From: JBBDNC01 sp040877875
GTDB taxonomy: Bacteria > Bacteroidota > Rhodothermia > Balneolales > Balneolaceae
Direction of reading: 5' to 3'
Assembly: GCA_040877875.1 (NCBI GenBank)
Contig: JBBDNC010000007.1
Coordinates: forward strand, 1-8,588
DNA length: 8,588 nt
This document shows positions 1 to 5,725 of this stretch, piece by piece. The notes beneath the pieces are model-generated. The model saw nothing but the letters and a program-made list of their open reading frames with translations. It was not told where the DNA came from and did not search any database. The translations under genes and the position numbers were made by a program. How positions within the stretch are numbered: position 1 is the stretch's first letter; each line of letters begins with the position of its first letter.

Positions 1-187
1 TATGATTTATTTGAAATCAATATAGTAAAATGAATAAACATGTGATTGATTCGCATATTGTTCATCAAGATAAACTTGAACATCACGAACCAAACCTAAT
101 ACACTGTTATCTTGACTGAACATTTCAGTGATCTGAACGATGATCTACCGTTCTAAACATTTTAACTCGTGAGCTGAGGATATAGCT

Positions 188-352
188 ATGAAAGACACAA
201 TTTATTTAATAGTAAGCCAGAACAAAGTAGAGCGGATGGTAAAGACCAGCCGTTCAGCTTTGGACCTATATAAAGGAGAAATACCGTCCACTTCTGACTT
301 TTTGCTGAGTTTTTTTACGATTTCATCCAGCTCCTTATCAGAGACGGGTTGA
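188..352 (+). CDS. small hypothetical protein, possibly a truncated gene
   Basis: This is a 54-codon frame starting MKDTIYLIVSQNKVERMVK. The ATG at 188 is preceded by GAGG at 175-178, a reasonable Shine-Dalgarno sequence, which is uncommon in this window. The first 32 residues or so look like genuine coding: alternating hydrophobics of a beta strand, then a basic stretch. They recall, from memory only, small accessory-region proteins that open in a similar way. The last 20 residues are Ser/Phe-rich and look like the antisense of a coding sequence. The reading frame therefore appears to lose its natural C-terminus around position 285. It overlaps the opposed frame 202-393 along most of its length, and the two are unlikely both to be intact genes. 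Confidence 0.3.
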   Translation: MKDTIYLIVSQNKVERMVKTSRSALDLYKGEIPSTSDFLLSFFTISSSSLSETG

Positions 353-393
353 ACTTCCTCCTCTCCAACCAGCTCAGACTCGACCCTTGACAC
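202..393 (-). CDS. small hypothetical protein, possibly a gene fragment
   Basis: This is a 63-codon frame starting at GTG (391-393) with no convincing ribosome binding site. Its first 37 residues are acidic and lysine-rich (for example VSDKELDEIVKKLSKKSEVDG) and would form an amphipathic helix, as real small proteins often do. The remaining residues are exactly antisense to the best part of the opposed frame at 188-352. A simple reading is that two truncated genes were joined head to head, each open frame running on into the antisense of the other. A perfect palindrome lies 12 bp upstream of the start (405-425). No family is recognised. Confidence 0.25.
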   Translation of the reverse strand: MSRVESELVGEEEVQPVSDKELDEIVKKLSKKSEVDGISPLYRSKAERLVFTIRSTLFWLTIK

Positions 394-404
394 TAATCAG
401 ATCT

Positions 405-425
405 AAATTGCGAACTTCGCAATTT
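405..425. repeat. perfect 21-bp palindrome (10-1-10)
   Basis: The left arm is AAATTGCGAA, the centre is a single C at 415, and the right arm is TTCGCAATTT, an exact reverse complement. It sits 12 bp upstream of the GTG of the minus-strand frame 202-393. A near-gapless perfect dyad is more typical of a dimeric repressor operator or a recombination site than of a transcription terminator. No poly-T run follows directly on either strand. Which protein binds it is unknown. Confidence 0.6.
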
Positions 426-587
426 CTTAGAATTGAAAAGTACCACTGTTGTAAATGTTGACTTACCACCCTGAACTTAAAATTTGGTGTTAAAACCCTT
501 TGTGGGGGACAGGGGTAATTCAGTTACGAGTGAATTGAATTCTTTTTATTTAAAAAGGCAAGTAATGATAAATAGCGCTTTTGAATA

Positions 588-657
588 GGTAAAACAACTG
601 ACAGAAAAGCATTCAAAACCGGGGTTATTCCCGACTTTGTTTTACCATTGTTTTACC
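588..657. repeat. three copies of a 10-bp motif, one inverted and two in direct tandem
   Basis: TTGTTTTACC occurs at 637-646 and again at 648-657, an 11-bp period of about one helical turn. Its exact reverse complement GGTAAAACAA is at 588-597. A short dyad (CGGG, six bases, CCCG) lies between the inverted and direct copies. The arrangement resembles multiple binding sites for one protein, such as a regulator or recombinase arm sites. It lies about 70-140 bp from the tRNA-Leu 3' end. The function is inferred from geometry only. Confidence 0.5.
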
Positions 658-665
658 TTTGAAGA

Positions 666-721
666 AAAGATAAAAACCTAAGTACCTGAACTACAAAGGA
701 TTACAGAATACTCAGGTTTTT
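666..721 (-). terminator. intrinsic terminator of tRNA-Leu
   Basis: On the minus strand, a 13-bp stem is formed by the complements of 709-721 and 672-684, with a loop of 24 bases. One position pairs only as G-U on the minus strand and would be an A-C mismatch on the plus strand, which favours minus-strand transcription. The 3' arm ends in five U residues followed by further U-rich sequence. It begins 7 bases after the tRNA 3' end. Confidence 0.65.
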
Positions 722-727
722 GTTATG

Positions 728-811
<84 letters not shown>

Positions 812-873
812 CGGTGTTCCATCCTCTCTAATCAATGCAGTACAGGACGGATAAACTATTTGAATTCAGATGC

Positions 874-906
874 CAAATATAGGCATGAAACCGGACACAT
901 TGCAAT
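874..906 (-). promoter_or_regulatory. Bacteroidota-type promoter of tRNA-Leu
   Basis: On the minus strand, the -7 box TATATTTG (874-881) fits the Bacteroidota consensus TAnnTTTG perfectly. A TTG (903-905, in the context ATTG) lies 21 bases upstream, close to the known -33 spacing. Transcription would start near 867, giving a leader of about 55 nt before the tRNA. Confidence 0.6.
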
Positions 907-981
907 AGAAAACATCCGGAATTGTTTTTAAGAATCGTCAAGACTTTTCTATGATTCTATGACAAGCGTTTAATTTTTTTT

Positions 982-1021
982 CACATGTATTCTGATAAAA
1001 TGAAGACATGACACATGTCAT
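982..1021. promoter_or_regulatory. candidate operator upstream of the nagB-like gene
   Basis: Two overlapping dyads are present: GACATG-aca-CATGTC (1005-1019) and ATGACA-ca-TGTCAT (1008-1021). CACATGT occurs at 982-988 and again at 1012-1018, exactly 30 bp apart. The motif ATGACA also occurs at 959-964. The cluster lies 39-80 bp upstream of the candidate -33/-7 promoter, a suitable place for a regulator of amino-sugar use. The cognate protein is unknown. Confidence 0.35.
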
Positions 1022-1059
1022 AAATCAAACTTTACTACACAACCTGCAACCTCTTCCTT

Positions 1060-1087
1060 TTTGCTTTTTCTATATTTATTACATTTG
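1060..1087 (+). promoter_or_regulatory. candidate Bacteroidota-type promoter of the nagB-like gene
   Basis: TACATTTG (1080-1087) fits the TAnnTTTG -7 consensus exactly. TTTG at 1060-1063 could be the -33 box, but the 16-base spacer is shorter than the usual 19-21. The start would fall near 1094, leaving a leader of about 20 nt to the ATG at 1114. Confidence 0.4.
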
Positions 1088-1113
1088 ACCTGTCTGATTA
1101 ACTTAAAACGGAT

Positions 1114-3018
1114 ATGATTATGATGGATACCAATGTGTACGAACGGATACCCACCGAAATATTTGAAAGTGCCCAAACTGCATCGGGACAGGTGGCAGAG
1201 GAGATTGCTACCCTCATTCGGTCTAAAAAGGAGAAGGGAGAGATGGCCGTCCTGGGATTGGCCACCGGATCTACCCCCACAAGGGTTTACAGTGAGCTGA
1301 TAAGGCTGCACCGTGAAGAAGGATTGAGCTTTAAAAATGTAATCACTTTTAATCTGGATGAATACTACCCGATGAAGCCGGATCAGTTGCAAAGCTATGT
1401 CCGGTTTATGAATGAAATGCTTTTTAATCATATTGACATTGAAAAAGAAAATATCCATATCCCGGATGGGACCCTTGAAAGGAAGGAAGTGCCGGAGTAT
1501 TGTGTCCGGTATGAGGAACAGATCGAAGAAGCCGGCGGACTGGACCTGCAGATCCTGGGGATCGGGCGAACCGGCCATATTGGCTTTAATGAGCCCGGCT
1601 CGGTGGAACAGACCCGGACCCGGCTGATCACACTTGATGAGATCACACGACGGGATGCGACGGCTGATTTCTTTGGGGAGGAAAATGTTCCGCGTCGCGC
1701 GATAACGATGGGGATCGGAACGATCCTGGATGCCAAAAAAATTATTCTGATGGCCTGGGGTGAAAATAAGGCGGATGTCATTTCCCAAACGGTTGAGGGG
1801 GAAATGACCGAACAGGTACCGGCAACGTATCTGCAAAATCACCCGGATACAAGAGTCATTCTGGATGAAGGGGCCGCAGCGGAATTAACTCGCAGAAAAA
1901 CACCCTGGCTGGTCAAACCGTGTGATTGGGACGATGCGCTGATGAAGAAAGCGGTGGTGTGGTTGTGCAAAGTGAAGGAGAAGCCGATTTTGAAATTGAC
2001 GGATGCGGATTATAATTCGAACGGACTGAGTGATCTGGTAACCGACCACGGGCCGGCTTATAATATCAACATCAGGATTTTTAACATGATCCAGCATACC
2101 ATCACCGGATGGCCGGGAGGCAAACCGGACGCGGATGATACCCACCGCCCGGAGCGGTCCCAACCGTTTCCTAAACGGGTGCTTATCTTCAGCCCTCATC
2201 CGGATGACGATGTGTTTTGCATGGGTGGGACGCTGATCCGCCTGGTGGAACACGGCCATGAGGTGCATATTGCCTATCAAACTTCGGGAAATATGGGGGT
2301 ATATGATGAGGAAACAATTCGTTTTGCAGATTTTGTAAATGACTACCATGAAGCCTTCGGGATGGAAACGAGCGATGTACGGGAGGTATTCCGGGAAATC
2401 CGGGAGCACCTGGATCACAAATCACCGGAAGATGCGGATTCGGATGAAATCAGAAAGGTGAAAAGTCTAATACGAATGGGCGAAGCCAAGTCCGCCTGCC
2501 GGTATATAGGAGTTCCCCTGGAACAGGTTCATTTTTTGAATATGCCGTTTTATGAAACCGGAAGAATTCGCAAGAATCCGATCGGGGAGGAGGATATCAC
2601 CCTGGTCGAGGAGGTGATCCGTTCTGTAAAACCTCACCAGATTTTTGCAGCCGGGGATTTGTCGGATCCGCATGGGACTCACCGGATCTGTCTTGGGGCG
2701 GTCCAACAGGCATTAGCCCGTCTGGAGAAGGAGGACTGGATGAAGGATTGCTATTGCTGGTATTACCGGGGCGCCTGGCAGGAATGGGAAGCTCACGAGA
2801 TCGAAATGGCTGTTCCGCTCAGCCCGGGTGAATTGCAAAGAAAACGCCGTGCTATTTTTAAACATGAATCCCAAAAAGACCGTCCGCTTTTCCCGGGTAA
2901 TGACCCCAGGGAGTTCTGGAAGCGGGTGGATGACCGGGCAAAGAAAACCGCCGAAATTTATGACGATCTCGGACTGGCCGAATATGAGGCGATTGAAGGA
3001 TTTGTGCGATGGAGTTAA
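1114..3018 (+). CDS. nagB: NagB-like glucosamine-6-phosphate deaminase fused to a PIG-L/LmbE deacetylase domain
   Basis: This is a 634-residue cytoplasmic protein. Residues 1 to about 265 are a NagB/SIS-like deaminase domain, which in active enzymes converts glucosamine-6-phosphate to fructose-6-phosphate and ammonia. It has the sugar-phosphate loop GLATGSTP, and D82 in NLDEYYP corresponds to E. coli D72. H155 and E160 in TGHIGFNEP correspond to H143 and E148, and a lysine in GENKA corresponds to K208. The D141 position is T153. A linker (about 265-350) leads to a PIG-L domain with zinc motif PHPDDD (H362, D364, D365) and H520-x-x-H523. Those residues imply hydrolysis of an N-acetyl group on a sugar. 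The two-domain length matches the long NagB-like family of Bacteroidota, so the fusion is not an artefact. There are alternative Met starts at 1120 and 1123, with no Shine-Dalgarno sequence. The family assignment is firm, but the deaminase activity and PIG-L substrate are uncertain. Confidence 0.9.
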   Translation: MIMMDTNVYERIPTEIFESAQTASGQVAEEIATLIRSKKEKGEMAVLGLATGSTPTRVYSELIRLHREEGLSFKNVITFNLDEYYPMKPDQLQSYVRFMNEMLFNHIDIEKENIHIPDGTLERKEVPEYCVRYEEQIEEAGGLDLQILGIGRTGHIGFNEPGSVEQTRTRLITLDEITRRDATADFFGEENVPRRAITMGIGTILDAKKIILMAWGENKADVISQTVEGEMTEQVPATYLQNHPDTRVILDEGAAAELTRRKTPWLVKPCDWDDALMKKAVVWLCKVKEKPILKLTDADYNSNGLSDLVTDHGPAYNINIRIFNMIQHTITGWPGGKPDADDTHRPERSQPFPKRVLIFSPHPDDDVFCMGGTLIRLVEHGHEVHIAYQTSGNMGVYDEETIRFADFVNDYHEAFGMETSDVREVFREIREHLDHKSPEDADSDEIRKVKSLIRMGEAKSACRYIGVPLEQVHFLNMPFYETGRIRKNPIGEEDITLVEEVIRSVKPHQIFAAGDLSDPHGTHRICLGAVQQALARLEKEDWMKDCYCWYYRGAWQEWEAHEIEMAVPLSPGELQRKRRAIFKHESQKDRPLFPGNDPREFWKRVDDRAKKTAEIYDDLGLAEYEAIEGFVRWS

Positions 3019-3264
3019 GGTAGGTTCCCAGGAGCTGTAAGGATTGTGGAAACGGCAGACACACCGCGGGTCCTCTGTTTGATTGTGCTTGATTTCATTT
3101 CGGGACGAACACACCCCGCGTTTGATCTGACGGCTGACGCTGTTGGAGCTGCTCTTTCCCTCAGCCGGTGGAGGAATGATTTTCCACGTGAGGAAAGGCC
3201 GGGGTCGCTTCGCGTAGCGGGGAATGTTCTTGATACTGAATATTTTCAAAATAAAAAATAAAAT
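3019..3264. other. 246-bp structured spacer between the nagB-like gene and the ROK kinase
   Basis: No protein is supported. A 71-codon GTG frame (3046-3261) lacks family-like features. The spacer contains three successive plus-strand hairpin candidates. They are CGGCTGA/TCAGCCG (3131-3137 with 3161-3167), TTTCC/GGAAA (3181-3185 with 3192-3196) and CGCT/AGCG (3206-3209 with 3216-3219). ACACACC is repeated exactly 50 bp apart (3059 and 3109). None of the hairpins has a following T run, so none is a standard terminator, and the ROK gene could be cotranscribed with the nagB-like gene. Confidence 0.45.
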
Positions 3265-4110
3265 ATGTCAAATACCTATATAGGTGTGGATCTGGGAGGA
3301 ACAAATGTCCGTGCCGGAGTGATATCAGGCAACAAAATCACCGAACTGGTTTCGGAAAAAATCGGATCGGGAACATCCGGCGATGAAGTGCTGCAGCTTA
3401 TAGCCGGCTTGATTCGCAGGCTCCCTTACGAACATGCGGAAGGGATCGGGTTCGGGGTTCCGAGTGTGGTGGATACTACCGAGGGAATCGTCTATGACGT
3501 TCAGAATATCCCAGGCTGGGATGAAGTTCCCCTGAAGGAAATCATGGAAAAAGAATTCAGCCGGCCTGTTCTCGTGAACAATGATGCGAATTGTTTTGCT
3601 CTCGGAGAATATCATTTCGGGAAAGGCCGCTCGTATGATTCATTGATCGCCTTGAATATCGGGACGGGTTTTGCCGGGGGGATTGTGCTCAACGGGAGGT
3701 TGTATGAAGGCCGTAACTGCGGAGCGGGTGAATTCGGCACGATTCCCTATCGCAAGTCTATCCTGGAACACTATTGTGCGGGCCTGTTTTTTCAACGCAA
3801 CTATGGGGTGTCGGGTGGGGAACTCGGACGCAGGGCGGCATCGGGAGACCCGGATGCGCTTGAAATATTTAAAGTGTTTGGCCGGCATGTGGGGGTTGCC
3901 ATGCAAATCATTCTCTATTCTTACGACCCCCAGGCAATTATTTTGGGGGGATCGGTCAGCCGTTCCTGGCGGTTTTTCAAAGAGAGCCTGTTCCGGGAAC
4001 TGGAGAACTACGAGTATCAGAATTCACTGAAAAACCTGGTGATTGACCGGTCTGAAATAGAAAATATCGCCGTTCTTGGAGCTGCGGCTTTGATTCGCGA
4101 ATGGACGTAG
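3265..4110 (+). CDS. ROK-family sugar kinase
   Basis: This is a 281-residue protein of the ROK (repressor, ORF, kinase) superfamily, lacking the N-terminal helix-turn-helix of ROK repressors, so it is a kinase. The phosphate-binding loop is GVDLGGTN (residues 7-14). The catalytic base is D107 in VNNDAN, and the second ATP-site motif is LNIGTGFAGG. GAGEFG (153-158) occupies the place of the GAGEIGH zinc region, but the family's usual CxCGxxGCxE cysteine cluster is absent. It is replaced by IPYRKSILEHYCAG with the single Cys171. The likely reaction is ATP-dependent 6-phosphorylation of glucose, N-acetylglucosamine or a related hexose in the cytoplasm. It lies 246 bp after the nagB-like gene on the same strand, which favours an amino-sugar substrate, though this is inference. 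The start ATG is in an AT-rich leader without a Shine-Dalgarno sequence. Confidence 0.9.
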   Translation: MSNTYIGVDLGGTNVRAGVISGNKITELVSEKIGSGTSGDEVLQLIAGLIRRLPYEHAEGIGFGVPSVVDTTEGIVYDVQNIPGWDEVPLKEIMEKEFSRPVLVNNDANCFALGEYHFGKGRSYDSLIALNIGTGFAGGIVLNGRLYEGRNCGAGEFGTIPYRKSILEHYCAGLFFQRNYGVSGGELGRRAASGDPDALEIFKVFGRHVGVAMQIILYSYDPQAIILGGSVSRSWRFFKESLFRELENYEYQNSLKNLVIDRSEIENIAVLGAAALIREWT

Positions 4111-4217
4111 ATACATGGCAGGGCTTATTCTGCCTCCTGCAAACCGCCCACATGATAACCTCGCCTAAATTGTGACCCGTTCATTAAATCTGTCAACCTC
4201 ATTCAGGCACAAACAAT

Positions 4218-4288
4218 CTGCTAACTGTTTACTGCTTACTGATAACTGACCCACTGACCCACTGACCCACTGACCCACTGACACACTG
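4218..4288. repeat. heptamer-to-octamer tandem repeat array
   Basis: Four 7-bp units, CTGCTAA, CTGTTTA, CTGCTTA and CTGATAA (4218-4245), run without a gap into four exact 8-bp units CTGACCCA (4246-4277). A variant CTGACACA (4278-4285) and a partial CTG (4286-4288) follow. The array ends at the base next to the stop codon (4289-4291) of the convergent minus-strand gene. Every unit starts with CTG. It looks like slippage-generated repeats in the spacer between two converging genes. Confidence 0.9.
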
Positions 4289-5518
4289 TTATGTCCCTCG
4301 ATAGTCCGAAATGGATTTCATCATCCGGATATATTCAACCGTCAGCTCCACGTCCCGACGGGCCATCGTTCGCTCCATAGTTTCGACAGCTTTTTCGAAT
4401 TGATAGATTTCGATCTCGCCTGAATTCACCCAACTGAACGAGGGGACATGCTTGGGGGGATACCCGTCACTAAACAAATTACAGCAGACTCCGCAGTTGG
4501 TTCCCGTGTTCAACATGGCATTGATTCCCGTCTTGCTGTGATCACCCATGATCGTGCCGAGGAACTGTTCACCGGTTTCGATTTCATCCCCGGTCACCCA
4601 ATCGGTAAATTTCACCGTGGCATAATTGTTCTTCAGGTTGGAGGTATTACTGTCTGCCCCGAGATTGCACCATTGTCCGAATACGGAATTTCCGGCATAG
4701 CCGTCGTGAGCCTTGTTGGAATAGGAGTGGAAAATCACGTTACTGACTTCTCCTCCTACCTTGCAAACCGGCCCAACAGTTGTGTTTTCGTAGATTTTAG
4801 CCCCCATTTTTACAGTGGCTCCATCGCAGATGGCTGTTGGTCCCCGGACAATCGCCCCGGCCATAACCGTAGCTCCCCGGCCGATGAATACGGGCCCGCC
4901 GGCCGAGTTCAGAATGGCCCCGGCTTCGACTACTGCTCCGTCGCCTACGTAGATCCGGTCCCGGTCGTTCAGGATGGCACTTGACGATATGACGGGATTT
5001 TTGCCTCTTTTATGCGGGTTCATAAGTTCAATATCCCGTTCAATTTCAGCGCCGTTTATTTTGAAAAGGTTCCAGACACTGCTAATCATATTCGGACGTA
5101 GCTTTTCAACCTCATTGAGTTTAAAATGAGATCCGGGATCATCAGGAAATTCAGTTGACCATTGGCTGGCCTTTTCTCCGTCAAGCCTGCCTGCCAGAAA
5201 TGTGTTGCCGGACGTAATGCCTTCGCCCGGCTTGAGCGACTTCACAGATTCGACGATTTCTTTGTCCGGCATCATTCTCCCGTTGATAAAAATACACTCC
5301 TGATTCGCCGGCAAAAAGGGTTGTTCGAATACTCCGGCAAGGCTATCCCGAAGGTTTCTGGTCGTAACCGCCGGGTTCAGGGATTTTTCCCATTTTTCAC
5401 GGATCGTCAGAATGCCGATCCTCAAATCATCAATCGGCCTTGTGAGCGTTAAGGGATGAAAGTGAACGGCATGTTCATCTTCAAATATAAACAGGGAAAA
5501 CGGGTGGATGTTTGTCAT
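4289..5518 (-). CDS. GlmU-related sugar nucleotidyltransferase / left-handed beta-helix acyltransferase
   Basis: This 409-residue protein belongs to the alternative GlmU-like family of Bacteroidota. Residues 1 to about 180 carry the family's N-terminal signature PLTLTRPIDDLRIGILTIREKW (split here: PLTLTRPIDDL at 22-32, then RIGILTIREKW at 33-43), a sugar nucleotidyltransferase fold. Residues from about 185 to 355 are hexapeptide repeats of a left-handed beta-helix (VFIGRGATVMAGAIV, then further turns). K269-A-H271 followed by GYAGNS and GADSNTSN resembles the GlmU acetyltransferase site, so H271 is the candidate catalytic base. The expected role is acetylation of glucosamine-1-phosphate and/or UTP transfer to give UDP-GlcNAc, feeding cell-wall and envelope glycans. 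It is divergent from glmS, which supplies the precursor pathway. ATG at 5518 is chosen because MTNIHPFSLFIFEDE gives the normal N-terminus. The family is clear, but the exact sugar is inferred. Confidence 0.87.
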   Translation of the reverse strand: MTNIHPFSLFIFEDEHAVHFHPLTLTRPIDDLRIGILTIREKWEKSLNPAVTTRNLRDSLAGVFEQPFLPANQECIFINGRMMPDKEIVESVKSLKPGEGITSGNTFLAGRLDGEKASQWSTEFPDDPGSHFKLNEVEKLRPNMISSVWNLFKINGAEIERDIELMNPHKRGKNPVISSSAILNDRDRIYVGDGAVVEAGAILNSAGGPVFIGRGATVMAGAIVRGPTAICDGATVKMGAKIYENTTVGPVCKVGGEVSNVIFHSYSNKAHDGYAGNSVFGQWCNLGADSNTSNLKNNYATVKFTDWVTGDEIETGEQFLGTIMGDHSKTGINAMLNTGTNCGVCCNLFSDGYPPKHVPSFSWVNSGEIEIYQFEKAVETMERTMARRDVELTVEYIRMMKSISDYRGT

Positions 5519-5725
5519 AAATCAAAATCTTTTGGAATATCCGGTAAAAACTTTCCCGTTGCCTGAAATCTGCTGTGTCTTCCGGCTTACAGAACGGGAG
5601 GGTTCTTAAGGGTTACTGGGTTGTATGCTTTCAATTTTTTATGTGCCGTATGAATGATAACTTCAGGAATTGGAAATCGGGAATTCGCAGACATAACATC
5701 TAAAAGATAATCATAATAAAAAAAT
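5519..5725. promoter_or_regulatory. divergent 207-bp control region of glmS and the GlmU-related gene
   Basis: No gene is supported here. On the GlmU-related (minus) side, TCCCGTT (5554-5560) and AACGGGA (5593-5599) form an exact 7-bp dyad with a 32-base loop, close enough to be in the leader RNA. Next to it AGGGTT occurs at 5599-5604 and 5609-5614, 10 bp apart, with GGGTT again at 5618-5622. No clear TAnnTTTG box and no recognisable glmS ribozyme were found by eye. Confidence 0.4.

Larger units (their letters stand above)
1..671. other. AT-rich tract beyond the tRNA-Leu 3' end, possible integrated-element remnant
   Basis: No long gene is present. The base composition is visibly AT-richer than in the metabolic genes from 1114 onward. 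The tract lies on the 3' side of the minus-strand tRNA-Leu, where many tyrosine-recombinase elements insert. It holds two mutually antisense short ORFs, a perfect palindrome and a three-copy 10-bp motif, listed separately. A further 38-codon minus-strand frame (7-123, starting MFSQDNSVLGLVRD) reads plausibly as protein but is too short to call. No integrase, transposase or convincing duplication of the tRNA 3' end is visible, so the remnant reading is an inference from position, composition and broken-looking content. Confidence 0.35.
812..1113. other. 302-bp divergent control region between tRNA-Leu and the nagB-like gene
   Basis: No gene is supported here. The left part carries the tRNA promoter. 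The right part carries a tandem 8-bp duplication (TTCTATGA at 947-954 and 955-962), dyads around 1005-1021 and a candidate promoter for the nagB-like gene at 1060-1087. Confidence 0.6.

Noticed and set aside
7..123. 38-codon minus-strand frame (MFSQDNSVLGLVRD...)
   Set aside because: The residue mix is plausible, but there is no ribosome binding site or recognised family, and the length is too short for a call. It is mentioned in the tract description only.
376..388. GACTCGACCC as a possible att copy of the tRNA 3' T-arm sequence
   Set aside because: Only about 7-9 bases agree, with a base missing relative to the tRNA. This is too short to claim an attachment-site repeat.
1018..1842. 274-codon minus-strand frame antisense to the nagB-like gene
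   Set aside because: It is long, but it is the shadow of a well-supported gene. Its protein is rich in His, Phe and Arg with no recognisable motif.
3046..3261. 71-codon plus-strand GTG frame between the nagB-like gene and the ROK kinase
   Set aside because: It crosses three hairpins and repeats, has no recognisable domain, and its composition looks like translated spacer. A weak AAGGA before the GTG is not enough to support it.
4117..4134. GGCAG/CTGCC hairpin after the ROK kinase stop as a terminator
   Set aside because: The stem has only 5 bp and no T run follows.
5519..5725. glmS ribozyme
   Set aside because: No glmS-ribozyme-like core or pairing pattern could be seen, and the leader is short and AT-rich. 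A covariance-model search would be needed to be sure.
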